From positions 2,328,501 through 2,392,500 of the forward strand of contig NZ_JAIZBH010000001.1 of assembly GCF_022267375.1 (NCBI RefSeq): a stretch of DNA of 64,000 nt, in the 5' to 3' direction. Position 1 is the first letter of the stretch, and each line of letters starts with the position of its first letter. This document shows positions 22,177 to 40,207 of the stretch, in pieces. The stretch comes from Leptospira sanjuanensis. Its GTDB lineage: Bacteria > Spirochaetota > Leptospiria > Leptospirales > Leptospiraceae. The notes under the pieces are model-generated. The model saw only the letters and a list, made by a program, of their open reading frames with translations. It searched no databases and was not told the origin of the DNA. The position numbers and the translations under genes were made by a program.

Positions 22177-22625
22177 TTAGAAGGACTCCTGAAATTCTTC
22201 GCCTAAAAAAGACTCCGCCCACATTCAAAAGCCAAACCCTCGGTGTAATTCCAATGTTTGGAAACTACGATTCAAAAAAATTCCCAACACGATCTTTATT
22301 GACGTTAAAAAGTAGATATTTCGATAAAAATGTCAATCCTGGTTTTTTGTTTTCTTTCTTTTTTACGAATTTCAGAATATTCTTTTTTTCGAATTTACCT
22401 TCCTCTAAATCATTGGAAGTAATCCAAACTGCCTAATTGTATAGTTTATGACAAAATGAATTGACAAAACTCGCTTTGTTCCCGTGGGAAAAGCATTGAA
22501 GACAAAAACGAGAGAAAAGGATTTTCGATCAATTTCTTTCAAAAAGAAGCGAAAAAACGAAAAAGATTCAATCATTTATAGCGGTCGCATCGATGATTAG
22601 TATTCTAAAAAAGGAGTATAGATTC

Positions 22626-22694
22626 GTGCACAAAAGGAGCCAGATTATAATCAGAACGCTCCCGAGGCCGGGTGAGGAGGGAAATAAGTTATAG
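22626..22694 (+). CDS. Possible 22-residue peptide
   Basis: The sequence AAAAAAGGAG is followed nine bases later by GTG and 22 codons (MHKRSQIIIRTLPRPGEEGNK, then L and TAG). The product would be basic and short. The ribosome site is among the best in the window, but nothing else supports coding, and the neighbours are on the other strand. It could also be part of an unannotated RNA. Confidence 0.25.
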   Translation: MHKRSQIIIRTLPRPGEEGNKL

Positions 22695-22744
22695 CTTTTG
22701 AAAGATTCAGTTTTTCTTATTTAAAAAAAATGAGCGACAAGTTT

Positions 22745-22766
22745 CTGGCCCGGTTGGCCGGGCCAG
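22745..22766 (-). terminator. Probable terminator of the cyclophilin gene
   Basis: CTGGCCCGG and CCGGGCCAG form a perfect 9-bp GC-rich stem with a 4-base loop just after the cyclophilin stop. On the minus strand a run of eight T follows, but 14 bases further on, so termination may be inefficient. Confidence 0.6.
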
Positions 22767-22770
22767 GTTG

Positions 22771-23229
22771 TTATTCCGAAACGGTGATCGACTCGATCAC
22801 AACCGACTTGGTGGGCTTATCTTGAAAACCGGTTTCGGTTTCCGAAATCGTTTCTACGATGTCCATTCCTTCGGTTACATTGCCGAACACCGCATGACGG
22901 TTGTCCAAATAGAAATTATCTCTTACGTTGATAAAAAATTGCGATCCACCCGTGTTCGGCCCGGCGTTTGCCATAGATAGAGTGTATTTCGCGTTCTTTA
23001 GATCCTTGTGAAACTCGTCCTGAATTTTGTAACCCGGACCTCCGGTTCCGTTTCCTGTCGGACAACCGCCCTGAATCATAAAATTTTTGATAACCCTATG
23101 AAATGTAAGGCCGTTGTAAAATCCGTCTTTTGCTAATTTGATAAAATTTCCCGCAGTGATTGGAGCCCTTTCCTCGTCCAGATAGACCGAAAAATTTCCA
23201 TAATTTGTCTTAAATACCGCAGTTGCCAT
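22771..23229 (-). CDS. Cyclophilin-type peptidyl-prolyl isomerase
   Basis: The 152-residue cytoplasmic protein has the cyclophilin signatures [16 protein letters not shown] (catalytic Arg), [27 protein letters not shown] and [16 protein letters not shown]. It catalyses proline cis-trans isomerisation in protein folding (PpiB group). There is no signal peptide, and the length is typical of small bacterial cyclophilins. A GAGGA ribosome site 8 bases upstream supports the ATG. It is transcribed alone, divergent from the adenylate cyclase gene. Confidence 0.95.
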   Translation of the reverse strand: MATAVFKTNYGNFSVYLDEERAPITAGNFIKLAKDGFYNGLTFHRVIKNFMIQGGCPTGNGTGGPGYKIQDEFHKDLKNAKYTLSMANAGPNTGGSQFFINVRDNFYLDNRHAVFGNVTEGMDIVETISETETGFQDKPTKSVVIESITVSE

Positions 23230-23277
23230 GAGAGTTTTCCTCTATTTTAAGAATTCGTTCCCATTTTCCGAAACTAG

Positions 23278-23286
23278 AGTATAGCA
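23278..23286 (-). promoter_or_regulatory. Candidate extended -10 promoter for the cyclophilin gene
   Basis: On the minus strand the sequence reads TGCTATACT, an extended -10 box, about 50 bases before the ATG. No good -35 hexamer precedes it, which an extended -10 can tolerate. Confidence 0.4.
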
Positions 23287-23420
23287 GAAAGCGATTTCTT
23301 GCGAAAAACAAACAAAAACGCCGAATCAACTAATTATATTATAAAGAGGTGAATGACCGGAGAAAATAGAATATTCCTTACGGTGGAATTATTTTTTCCT
23401 GGATCAGAGAGTCTTCGTAC

Positions 23421-26319
<2,899 letters not shown>

Positions 26320-26336
<17 letters not shown>

Positions 26337-28437
26337 GGGAAAATACGTCGTCACCTTTCTTACGGGACTCGTAATCCTTTTCAGTATATTATTATACCTT
26401 CATATCACTTCGGGCCACAAAAAAGGGACCAACCCGGAGATCGGTAAAATCATATTCAAAAACCGGAAAGCGCAGAGAAAGTTCGATTCGGAAGTCATGT
26501 GGGAAGAAATCGAAACCGAAATGAAAGTCCGCAACCGGGATACGGTCCGCACGGAAGACGGAGCCGAAGCGGTTTTAGTTTTGAACGACGGAACCGAAAT
26601 CAAACTCGATCAAAAAAGCATGATCTTTCTCGACTTCTCCGATAAGAACTTATCCATCGACTTCGCTTACGGATCGGTTTCGGCAAACAAAGACAGCGGC
26701 ACCGAACTCAAAATCAAAAGCGGCGAAACTACCGTCGAAGTCAACCAAGGCGACCTGAAACTTTCCAAGTCCGAGGACCAGGCGTTGAATCTCGAAGTTT
26801 CCAAAGGAAACGCGAAGGTCAAATCCGGAAATCAGGAATCGAACGTTACGAACAACCAAGCCATCGAACTGAAAAACGGAAAATCGGAAATCCGCTCCTT
26901 GTCGATCTCTCTCACAACTCCAACGGAACGAAAATTCGTGCAAACTCCGTCGAATACCGCGGCGATCGCATTCGGTTGGAACAAGGTAGAAGGCGTAAAG
27001 GATTATACGTTAGAAATTTCGAATCATCCAAGCTTTACGAAAAACGTTTCCCGCTCGAAATCGAATTCCATTTCGCTAAACAAGTCTTTGGAAAAAGGAA
27101 CACATTATTGGCGCGTCACCGCGCTCCATCCCGGAACCGGTAAACCGGAATACAGCGAGACCCGTTCCTTGACCGTTCTCGGAAATCTACAACCGTCGGT
27201 CTTTGCACCGGCAAAAGCGGAAGATTTCAAGTTCACTTCTTCTCCCCCGAGCGTCGTCATTCAATGGACGCCCGTGGATCTGAGTAAAAGTTATATTCTC
27301 GAACTCGCCAAGGACAAGAATTTTAAGGAATCGATTCTTACCCAGGAAATCCAGGGAACGTTGTATCGCTGGGAAAAAACGAAGGAAGGAACCTATTACG
27401 CGCGCGTAACCCCGAAACCTTCGATGCAAGATTTGAAAACGTCGACCTCCGAAGCGATTTCGTTTCATATCCGTAAACTGGAAAAGGCCGAACCTCCGAT
27501 TTTGAAAAAACCTTCCGATCAGGAGGAGATTTCCCTCCGCAAGTTTTCCAAAGAAGGAAGCCTTTTCGTTTGGTCCGGTTCCTCCGATCTGAGCGAATAC
27601 ACGCTCGAAATCGCAAACGACAGCGACTTTAAGAATCTTCTTTTCAGCAAAAAAACGAACTCATTCTCCCTAACCTCGAGTCCGATCGCAAACGCGGGAA
27701 CCTATTTCTGGAGAGTCAGAGCCGCCGCAAAAGAGGGAGATCCGGTCCTATCGCCGAGTCGTCAGTTTAAGATCCAGGCGCTCGAAACGCTCGACTTACT
27801 TTTCCCTTCAAACGAACAGGAATTGGGGCATCCGGCCAATCAAAAATTGACTTTCCGTTGGCAAAGACCCGAGCCCGCAGGTGTATATAAGTTAGAGGTA
27901 GCCAAAAATTCCGAATTCAGCGGAAACGTGATTCGGGAGAATTTCCGTGCTTCTTCCGGAACCGTCCAACTTCCATCCGTCGGTGAATACTTCTGGAAGG
28001 TTTCTCTGCTCGGATCGAACGGGGAGAATTTATTGACGAGTAAAACTCAGTCGTTCAAGACTTCGGACAATGCGCCCTTCCTAAGTCAGAACAGCCCGGC
28101 TACCGAAGAGACGATCGATATTTCCAATCGGGACAGCATCGACTTCCGTTGGGAAATCGAAGGAAACACGGAATCCGTTACTCTTGAAATTTTCGAGCTA
28201 AGAGCGAAAGGAAATAAGTCGATCTGGAAAAGAGAACTCAAAGGAGATTCTTATTCGTTTAAGGATTTTGCAATCTTAGAAGAAGGTAAGTTTCAGTGGA
28301 GAATCTCCGCGAAATACAAGGATAAAACCGGCGCGACTAAGTTCACCATTCCGGTTTCCAGAAATTTCGAGATCAAGCTGAGTAAAACGGTCCGACCTCC
28401 GGAAATTCTTTCGCCGAAGGAAATTTATGTGGAATAG
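26320..28437 (+). CDS. FecR-domain protein with five FN3-like repeats
   Basis: The 705-residue protein is anchored by one N-terminal helix ([21 protein letters not shown]). A FecR domain follows (about 60-190; [20 protein letters not shown]). Five repeats of roughly 85-100 residues come next, each with a [YVK]xLEI(S/A)…F strand and a GxYxWRV strand, resembling fibronectin-III modules. FecR domains usually relay envelope signals to sigma factors; none is nearby, and the upstream gene is an adenylate cyclase. A further copy of the repeat begins the next protein, suggesting a physical or evolutionary link. It overlaps both neighbours (17 and 11 bases). Confidence 0.85.
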
Positions 28438-29566
28438 AATTCATAGTATATTCATTCTTTCGTTCCTTTTTCTACTCCCCGTTTTCGGCGAGGAAGAAAA
28501 TCAGTATTTGGAATGGAAGCCCGTGCCCGAAGCGGGCGGTTATCTCGTAGAGATCAAGGATTCGAGCGGAAGAATCACGAGAGAAAAAACCAAGTCCACC
28601 CGTTTCGAAGTCAATCTTCCACCGGGAGTTTACGATCATAGGATCGGAGTTCTCAATAAATTCGGAAGAGTTTCCGTATTTTCGGAATGGATCGCCTTTG
28701 AGGTGATTCTTTCCCGCGCGCCCTTTGTGGACCCGGACTCGAACGTCAAACTTGTAAAAGAAAAACTCGGGCCTGTTCTCACGGTAAAAGGAGATAATTT
28801 TACCGAAGCTATGAACGTTACGTTGTTTCTTCCTTCCGGAGAAACGATCAAACCCGAATTCGAATACGTCAACTCGAAAGAAATCAAAATCAAGATCGAC
28901 GGTTTGAATCTCAAAAACGGAAGTTATACTCTTTCCTTGGAAAACCCAAGAAACAAAAAGACCGCCAAAAAAGGATTTTTGGTTTTGGCCGATACCGAAC
29001 AAGAACTTGCGGAAATCGTGAAACGAGGGGAACAGGAAGAAAGAGTCGCCAGTCCGGGAATCCAATGGGGACCGGCGATGCAATCCGCTGTTTTACCGGG
29101 CTGGGGACAATCCAACCAGGACAAAAAATATCGAAGCTGGATTTTTCCGATTTTGATCGCGGGTGCGGTCGCCTATTCCGCGCAGCAATACGGAGAATAT
29201 AACTCGAGTTTGGCGACTCTCGATCAAAGCAAGAACTTGAATCAGAGTCTTTTGCTCATGGATAACCCTGCGTTACTCCCTTTTGCAACCTTCAATTACA
29301 TGCAGGTTCAATCGGATTACTCGAACGCGGTTTCGCATTACAATCAGTTCAACATTTCTTTAGGGATTGTCGCCCTTCTCTATTTGTTAAATGTGTCAGA
29401 TGCGGCATTTGTCGGTCCGTCCACGACAAAAACGACGGTTTCCGAATCGGACCGTAACTATGTTCCTTATTTCAAAACAAGCACAATCGATGCAGGGCAA
29501 GGAGGTCGCAGTTCCAGTCAATTTTTTCCGAATTCTTTTGAATTTGGGATGAAAATTTTCCTATAA
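28427..29566 (+). CDS. Secreted FN3/IPT-like protein with C-terminal DUF5683-like membrane region
   Basis: The 379-residue protein has a signal peptide ([21 protein letters not shown]) and an FN3-like repeat (about 24-105; [19 protein letters not shown]). An IPT/TIG-like domain covers about 115-190 ([20 protein letters not shown]). The C-terminal region has [20 protein letters not shown] and two hydrophobic segments, as in DUF5683-type proteins. It may reside in the envelope and contact the FecR protein. It overlaps the FecR gene by 11 bases and ends 35 bases before the next lipoprotein gene. Confidence 0.7.
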   Translation: MWNRIHSIFILSFLFLLPVFGEEENQYLEWKPVPEAGGYLVEIKDSSGRITREKTKSTRFEVNLPPGVYDHRIGVLNKFGRVSVFSEWIAFEVILSRAPFVDPDSNVKLVKEKLGPVLTVKGDNFTEAMNVTLFLPSGETIKPEFEYVNSKEIKIKIDGLNLKNGSYTLSLENPRNKKTAKKGFLVLADTEQELAEIVKRGEQEERVASPGIQWGPAMQSAVLPGWGQSNQDKKYRSWIFPILIAGAVAYSAQQYGEYNSSLATLDQSKNLNQSLLLMDNPALLPFATFNYMQVQSDYSNAVSHYNQFNISLGIVALLYLLNVSDAAFVGPSTTKTTVSESDRNYVPYFKTSTIDAGQGGRSSSQFFPNSFEFGMKIFL

Positions 29567-29601
29567 AACTATGTTGTTCTTTATAGTTAAGGATTCATTC
29601 C

Positions 29602-31971
29602 GTGAAAAAAGCGACGCGACCGTCAGCCAGCCTCCGTTTGTACCGGATTCTGTTTTTTGCAGGAATCTCCTTCTCTAATTGTATCCCAAAGCCCTCCGGG
29701 ACTTCCTTTTTAGACACCTTTACGTTTGCAAATTTCGTTTCCCTTTCCCAAACCCCTATTCCGCTCAACGTGAAAGTATCCGGATTGACCGGCGGGGTTC
29801 TCGTCCTTGCCAATCAGGACAACGAAACGCTTTCCATCTCCACAAACGGAGATTACGCTTTTTCGGAAAAGAAAGCGCGGTATTCTTCCTACGAGGTAAA
29901 GGTAAACAGTCAGCCTTCGACCACCCCTGCCATCGATTGTTCGATTTCCAATCCCAGCGGAATTCTATCTCCGTTTTTCGCATACGTAGAAGTGACCTGT
30001 TCCACAAGATCCTACCCTCTCTCCGTACAAGCCTTCGGAATTTCTTCCAGCGTCAGCGGCAGCCTGCAAGTACGCAGCGGCGGAGTCGATCTGCTCAACA
30101 TCGGCGCCGATGGAACGTACGCTTTCAATTCTCCCATTCCGGACCAATCGAATTATTCCATTCAAATTATTGCAAGTCCTCAGGATCACGTCTGCCAATT
30201 CGAAGTTCCGGCTAACGCGACGGGTGTGATGACTTCCGCCAACACGATTTTGATCAACTGTTTGAGCGTTACGAACGCCAATCCTCCGAATCAAACCGTT
30301 TTACTTCCAGCATCGGATATCATTCTTACGTTTTCGAAAAACGTAACGGCGTGCGTATTGGACGCAGTCAATACTCCCGCGGGAAACCTCAAGTCGAGTC
30401 ACCCGGCTTCCGCGCTTTCGTTTCCGACAGCAAATACGGTGAGAATCAACTCGGGCGGCACTTGGACGACGGGAGTCAATCAGTATGTCCGTTTAACGGG
30501 ATGCACCGATCCGGGAACGGGGAAAGCGTATAACAACGGTTTACCGCTCACATTCACATATACGATAGCGAACGAAGTGAAATACACAAGGCCCGGCGGT
30601 TTGGGAGCTGGAAACTGTGACACCGTCGCAAACGCGTGCGCTTCGATCCGATACGCAGTGAGTCTTTGTGCATCTGTTCCTTGTTTCGTATTGGTTTCCG
30701 AGGGAACCTATTCGATTTCGGATAACGCGACTCAGAGAATCGATCTGAAGGACGGAGTGAATCTGTTAGGCGGTTTCGATTCCACGTTCACGCAAAGAAA
30801 TTCCACGACACATCCCGCCATCATTGAAGATATTTCTCCTCCCGGAAACTGCGGCGCGACGGAAGGAGTTACCTGCGCTCCGATTTTTGCCGGTCCTCCG
30901 TTTGCAACGATGACGAGCAATTTGGTAATCACGATGTTTACGATCAAAACCAACCCGAACAACCCTTGGGCCACGGGTGTGTTTTTAAACGGAATCGCAA
31001 CCGGTGCTTCCCAGTTGATCGTTGCGGGTAACGTCATTCAAGGATTGGATTCGGCCAGCGCCTACACGGCCGGAACGATTCGCTCGGGAGTGGCCGCGTA
31101 CGGAATCACTCCGAACCTAAACATATCCTACAATTACATCGTCGGGGGCAGCGGAAACAGCATCTCCGCGGGGATTTATAACAATGGAAGCTGGGGAGTA
31201 ATCTATAGCAACTGGTTGAACGGAGCTTCTCACGTCGGTTCTTCCGCGGCTGATTTTTCAACGGCGCTTCTGGTTCGAAACCTAACCGGGGCGCAAAACC
31301 TCATCGTATCGAATAACGTAGTCAACTCGTATCAGCAAATCGGAAGCCCGGTCGTAACGGCTGCGAACACTTCGGGAATGCGCTTCCAAAGCGTGAACTC
31401 CACAAACATTCATCTTCTCCACAATACGATCTTCGGCGGAGTGGGAACGTCCGAATCCTTCGGAGTTCATTCCGTCGGTTCCGGCGTGGAAAGTAAGATC
31501 GCGAACAATCAGATATTTACGAACGGAACGGCTGCGAGCCGGATCTGTTTGAACTTCGGGGTCGCTCCCGGAGCAAACCTGGAAGTGAAAGGAAACAATC
31601 TGTTCAACTGTTCCACCCTCGCACAAACACCGGTCTTCGGTTTCGGACTTTGTGCGGGCAACCCCGGACCGCTACGAAACAACGTTCTTTGTTTAACGAA
31701 CCTTGCAACGGTCAACAATCAGAACTTCAGCCACAATCCAGGATTCTTACCGCCGACGGGTCCGCTCACGTATTATCTCATCGGAGCGACTTCGAAATGC
31801 GGTACGGTCTACGGAGGAGTCGATCCGGCTTATGGAGGGTTTATCACCCTGTATCAAAACGACTTTCTGGGAAATCCAAGAACGTCGGATGTGGCCCCCG
31901 CTCCCGTTCCGGCAGGTTCCTTCGGATATTCGATCGGAGTTAAGGAACACAACGGGTCCTGCGTTCCATAA
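29602..31971 (+). CDS. Large surface-type lipoprotein with Ig-like and beta-helix regions
   Basis: The 789-residue precursor has a signal peptide ending FSNC (Cys 27), a leptospiral lipobox. Residues 45-215 hold two carboxypeptidase-like/Ig-like repeats (VSGLTGGVLVLANQDNETL and a second set with LQVRSGGVDLLN). Residues about 225-320 resemble a Big_5 domain (PASDIILTFSKNVTACVLD). From about 330 to the end the protein looks like a right-handed parallel beta-helix (SIRYAVSLC, EGTYSISDNA, many N-rich turns). Such proteins bind surfaces or glycans; no catalytic motif is evident. It starts with GTG, with AAGGA 8 bases upstream. Confidence 0.8.
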   Translation: MKKATRPSASLRLYRILFFAGISFSNCIPKPSGTSFLDTFTFANFVSLSQTPIPLNVKVSGLTGGVLVLANQDNETLSISTNGDYAFSEKKARYSSYEVKVNSQPSTTPAIDCSISNPSGILSPFFAYVEVTCSTRSYPLSVQAFGISSSVSGSLQVRSGGVDLLNIGADGTYAFNSPIPDQSNYSIQIIASPQDHVCQFEVPANATGVMTSANTILINCLSVTNANPPNQTVLLPASDIILTFSKNVTACVLDAVNTPAGNLKSSHPASALSFPTANTVRINSGGTWTTGVNQYVRLTGCTDPGTGKAYNNGLPLTFTYTIANEVKYTRPGGLGAGNCDTVANACASIRYAVSLCASVPCFVLVSEGTYSISDNATQRIDLKDGVNLLGGFDSTFTQRNSTTHPAIIEDISPPGNCGATEGVTCAPIFAGPPFATMTSNLVITMFTIKTNPNNPWATGVFLNGIATGASQLIVAGNVIQGLDSASAYTAGTIRSGVAAYGITPNLNISYNYIVGGSGNSISAGIYNNGSWGVIYSNWLNGASHVGSSAADFSTALLVRNLTGAQNLIVSNNVVNSYQQIGSPVVTAANTSGMRFQSVNSTNIHLLHNTIFGGVGTSESFGVHSVGSGVESKIANNQIFTNGTAASRICLNFGVAPGANLEVKGNNLFNCSTLAQTPVFGFGLCAGNPGPLRNNVLCLTNLATVNNQNFSHNPGFLPPTGPLTYYLIGATSKCGTVYGGVDPAYGGFITLYQNDFLGNPRTSDVAPAPVPAGSFGYSIGVKEHNGSCVP

Positions 31972-31986
31972 GAAAATTCTGTTATT

Positions 31987-33858
<1,872 letters not shown>

Positions 33859-33903
33859 AGGACAGTTGCAGGGTCGCGAGCGAAAGGACTGGGGACAAGT
33901 GTT

Positions 33904-35316
33904 TTAAATTTTAAATCGAACTTGGAATTTGGTTCCTTTGCCCTCGTCCGCCGGAACGAACGAAGACTTCCCTCTCAATTGTCTGGAAAGAATTTCGACA
34001 AGTCTCAGTCCCAAGGATTCCGATTTGCCGAGATCGAACCCGTTCGGCATACCGATTCCGTTGTCGCCTACTTCCAGAACGGACTCTTCCACGTCGCTTC
34101 TGAGTTTAACGGAGATCAGACCTTTCTCTTCGTTCGGGAACGCGTATTTGAGGGAATTGGTCACGAGTTCGTTTACGATCAATCCCAAAGGAATCGCGGT
34201 TTCGATCGAAACGAAATTCGGCTTGGACGAAATCCGAAATTCGATTTTCTTTTCCTTACCGAAAGAATGAAGAAGACTCACGAGAAGAGTGTTTAGATAA
34301 TCATAAAAATCGATTTTTGTAATATTCTCGGATTGATAGAGTTCCTTGTGAATGAGAGCCATCGATTGGATTCTTCGCTCGCATTCCTTGAGGATCTGAG
34401 AGATCTGATCGTTCTCGGAATGTTCCGCCTGCAAACCCAAAAGGCTCGCGACTACCTGAAGATTGTTTTTTACGCGATGATGAATCTCCTTCAGCATCAC
34501 TTCCTTTTCTTCCAAAGTTTTTTTGAGTTTTTCTTCCGCCCGTTTTCGTTCGGTGATGTCTCGGATGATCTGCGTCGCGCCGATTAGATTGTGCGAAGAA
34601 TCCCGAATCGAACTAAAGCTGATCTCCAGCGTCGCCACATCCTGAACAAAACCGCGCATCGTTCTTTCGATCGTATAGACTTCTCCGCGAAGAGCGCGGC
34701 TCCAGTTCTCGATCACGACCGCCCGTTCCAGCGGATCCTGAATCATATCCGGTAGAAGATTTCCGGGCTCGATTTTTTTTCCATAAAGTCTCCAGAAATT
34801 CAGCTCAAAGGAAGAATTAAACGCGATTACCCGAAAGTTGATGTCGACCGCGCAGATCGAATCTTTGGTTCCTTCGATGACTCCGAGCAAACGCTCCCGA
34901 GTCATCTGCAGCTTGGAGCGAAGTCTTTCCAATTCGAGTTCGGCGCGTTTACGCGAATTGATGTCTCGCACGATGACCTGTACGAACTGACGCTCTCCTT
35001 CGAAAAACGCGCTCGCAACGACTTCGACAAACAAGGTGGAGCCGTCTTTTCGGATGAACTCCTCTTCGAGAACTCCGACGCCCACACCCTCCTGATTCAT
35101 CTTTTGGATTCTTTGTTTTACGACATTTTGAGAACGGTGATGGACGAACTGAAGAACGGGTTTACCGAGAACCTCTTCCAAAGAATCATAGCCGAGCATC
35201 TTTACCAAAGCATCGTTGGCTCGGAGAATTTTCCCTTCCGAATGGACGGCGACTCCGTCTCTCGAAAGATCGAAAAGCAGACGATAACGTTCTTCTGTAA
35301 TGGGAAGCGGTTCCAT
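33904..35316 (-). CDS. PAS-PAS HisKA_2 histidine kinase
   Basis: The 470-residue soluble kinase has a PAS domain near residues 5-120 (YRLLFDLSRDGVAVHSEGKI) and a second near 140-260. The HisKA_2 H-box is [21 protein letters not shown] near 278. The HATPase has NELVTNSLKYAF, DNGIGMPNGF and LGLRLVEIL. I chose the ATG at 35316; a TTG at 35370 would add 18 residues, and neither has a clear ribosome site. There is no adjacent receiver, so its partner is unknown. Confidence 0.88.
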   Translation of the reverse strand: MEPLPITEERYRLLFDLSRDGVAVHSEGKILRANDALVKMLGYDSLEEVLGKPVLQFVHHRSQNVVKQRIQKMNQEGVGVGVLEEEFIRKDGSTLFVEVVASAFFEGERQFVQVIVRDINSRKRAELELERLRSKLQMTRERLLGVIEGTKDSICAVDINFRVIAFNSSFELNFWRLYGKKIEPGNLLPDMIQDPLERAVVIENWSRALRGEVYTIERTMRGFVQDVATLEISFSSIRDSSHNLIGATQIIRDITERKRAEEKLKKTLEEKEVMLKEIHHRVKNNLQVVASLLGLQAEHSENDQISQILKECERRIQSMALIHKELYQSENITKIDFYDYLNTLLVSLLHSFGKEKKIEFRISSKPNFVSIETAIPLGLIVNELVTNSLKYAFPNEEKGLISVKLRSDVEESVLEVGDNGIGMPNGFDLGKSESLGLRLVEILSRQLRGKSSFVPADEGKGTKFQVRFKI

Positions 35317-35514
35317 TCGTTTAACAATACGTTGATAAAGGCATCCTAAAGAGTAGGATCGGAAAGTCAATCAAACCCGGTTCAAGACAAATTAGCGTTT
35401 TATCAAAAAGAACCGATCTCTCTCCTTTTTTCCCGAAATCGTTTACTTCGCGGGAACGAGATTGTTACAAAAGTTTTGCGTTCCAAAGCTATTTTCGATT
35501 TTTATTTTGCTTGT

Positions 35515-35542
35515 TTGAGAATTGAATACAGGAAATTATAAA
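35515..35542 (+). promoter_or_regulatory. Candidate promoter for the hybrid kinase gene
   Basis: TTGAGA (35515-35520) is followed after 16 bases by TATAAA (35537-35542). The ATG at 35569 lies about 27 bases beyond the -10 box, giving a short leader. Confidence 0.45.
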
Positions 35543-35568
35543 ACCCTTCGTCTTGATTATAGGAAGAA

Positions 35569-38634
<3,066 letters not shown>

Positions 38635-38641
38635 AAAAGTA

Positions 38642-39583
38642 TCATTCTTCCTTTAGAAATTTCTGATATAGTTCCGCCACTTCGGTCGGGCGTTCCAATT
38701 GAGGACTATGACCGCAGTCTTTGAGTATCGTTCGTTTCGCATTTTTGATTCCCTTGAGCATCACGTCGGAAGCGCTGATATGAATCACACGATCCGTATC
38801 CCCCCAGACGATCCAGGTTCTCGTTCGAATACTCCCGAGCTTTTCTTCGAGAACGTTCGGCTGCGATTTGATTTCGGAATAAATTTTCGCATTAAAATCC
38901 CGGTTGGCGATCGCCTTGTCCGAAAAATAACTTTTTAAAAAGCCGGGGATATAGGGCGGTTTCACGAAGATAAACTTCATTAGAAAATCGAAATCTTCTT
39001 CGTTTTTCGCGACGAGAGGATTCTTCCCTTGCGCAAGATACGTTCCCAGTTCGCTGCTGATCGGAGATTTGACTCCGGCCGAATCGGCCAACGCCAAAGT
39101 AAGAACACGCTCCGGATACGTCGCGGAAAACACGCCGCTAATGGAACCGCCCATCGAGTTTCCGATGATATGAAACTTTTCCAATCCGATCGCTTTCGTG
39201 AATTCGTTCAAACGGGAAACCTGAGTTAGGATCGAATACTCATCCTCGGGTTTTCTTTCGTTCTCTCCGAAACCCGGAAGATCGGGGATAATCACGTGAT
39301 ACGAAGGAGTAAGGGTTCTCACAAACCGAGTCCAATTGTCCTTATCCCCGCCGAATCCGTGAACGAGCACGATCGTTTCTCCTCGACCTCCCTCCAAATA
39401 CGTCCAGCGATAACCGGCGGCTTGAATTTCCTTTCTCTCAACGTCGGATTGATTTCTTTCGTAAAAGAGCCCGCCGCCTACGAGGAGTTTGGTGCAAGAG
39501 GAAAGAAGAAAAAGAAGTACGAAAAACGAAGGAGCGGATCGGAAGGAAAACAAGAAAGAGAAAGAAGATAATTTCGATTTCAT
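38642..39583 (-). CDS. Lipoprotein alpha/beta hydrolase
   Basis: The 313-residue precursor has a lipoprotein signal ending LLFLLSSC. The mature part is an alpha/beta hydrolase: oxyanion region VLVHGFGGDKDNW, nucleophile elbow IIGNSMGGSISG (Ser), acid region WGDTDRVI and His in CGHSPQLERP. It is probably an esterase or lipase anchored on the periplasmic or outer face; the substrate is unknown. I chose the ATG at 39583 because AAGGA lies 8 bases before it; a TTG two codons earlier would be too close to that site. Confidence 0.88.
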   Translation of the reverse strand: MKSKLSSFSFLFSFRSAPSFFVLLFLLSSCTKLLVGGGLFYERNQSDVERKEIQAAGYRWTYLEGGRGETIVLVHGFGGDKDNWTRFVRTLTPSYHVIIPDLPGFGENERKPEDEYSILTQVSRLNEFTKAIGLEKFHIIGNSMGGSISGVFSATYPERVLTLALADSAGVKSPISSELGTYLAQGKNPLVAKNEEDFDFLMKFIFVKPPYIPGFLKSYFSDKAIANRDFNAKIYSEIKSQPNVLEEKLGSIRTRTWIVWGDTDRVIHISASDVMLKGIKNAKRTILKDCGHSPQLERPTEVAELYQKFLKEE

Positions 39584-39644
39584 TTTCAAATTCCTTAGGG
39601 AGAATTGGGAAAACGCCGGACCTTTCGATCCGGCCGCATCGAAC

Positions 39645-40121
39645 TTAGATCGTGAATCGTTTTCTAAGTTCTCTCGCGTATGTCAAATCGTGAGTCAGCA
39701 TTCGTAAGCGTTTTGCCAAGAAATGGGAAATTGCCTGATAGAATTTCAAGGATGCTTTCGAATCTTTTTCAAAAACCGCTTTGAGATGATCGTATGGAAT
39801 TCTCAAAAGCTCGGAACGCTCCATCGCTTCGACCGACGCGGAACGTTTTCCCGGGTCCAAAAACGGAAGTTCACCGAAATGATCCCCGGTTGCAATCGTG
39901 GTAACGTTGACGTCGTCCCCCTTTTCGGTGGAGGTCAGCACTTTTAAGGTTCCGTAAATGACGACGAAAAAGGCTTTCGCTTCGTTGCCTTCGTGGAAGA
40001 TGGCGTCTCCCTGTTCGTATACTTTGTATTCGGTCTTTTCGGCGATCGCCGCTAATTCGTCTTCCGTAAAATTGGAAAAAAGATAGATCTCTTTTAAAAT
40101 TTCTTCTTTTGTATGTTGCAT
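39645..40121 (-). CDS. Cyclic-nucleotide-binding domain protein
   Basis: The 158-residue cytoplasmic protein is a single cNMP-binding domain (DAIFHEGNEAKAFFVVIYGTLKVL) with the phosphate-binding cassette GDHFGELPFLDPGKRSASVEA, retaining the Glu and Arg that contact cyclic nucleotide. A helical C-terminal tail (about 125-158) lacks a DNA-binding domain. It may be a small cAMP effector; the adenylate cyclase at 23421 is in the same window. A role as a regulatory subunit for another protein is inference. Confidence 0.88.
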   Translation of the reverse strand: MQHTKEEILKEIYLFSNFTEDELAAIAEKTEYKVYEQGDAIFHEGNEAKAFFVVIYGTLKVLTSTEKGDDVNVTTIATGDHFGELPFLDPGKRSASVEAMERSELLRIPYDHLKAVFEKDSKASLKFYQAISHFLAKRLRMLTHDLTYARELRKRFTI

Positions 40122-40141
40122 AATATTTCCCGAAATGCGAG

Positions 40142-40177
<36 letters not shown>

Positions 40178-40207
40178 AAATCGGATGATCCGCTTCTCAA
40201 AAATGTC

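Larger units (their letters stand above)
22177..22770. other. Long AT-rich intergenic region
   Basis: This 594-base gap lies between the kinase pair and the cyclophilin gene, both leftward. The part at 22300-22440 is very AT-rich, with T-runs and promoter-like TTGAC sequences on both strands. The part at 22605-22694 holds a strong ribosome site and a 22-codon frame. The part at 22745-22766 is a hairpin. I see no other gene or RNA I can name. Confidence 0.5.
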
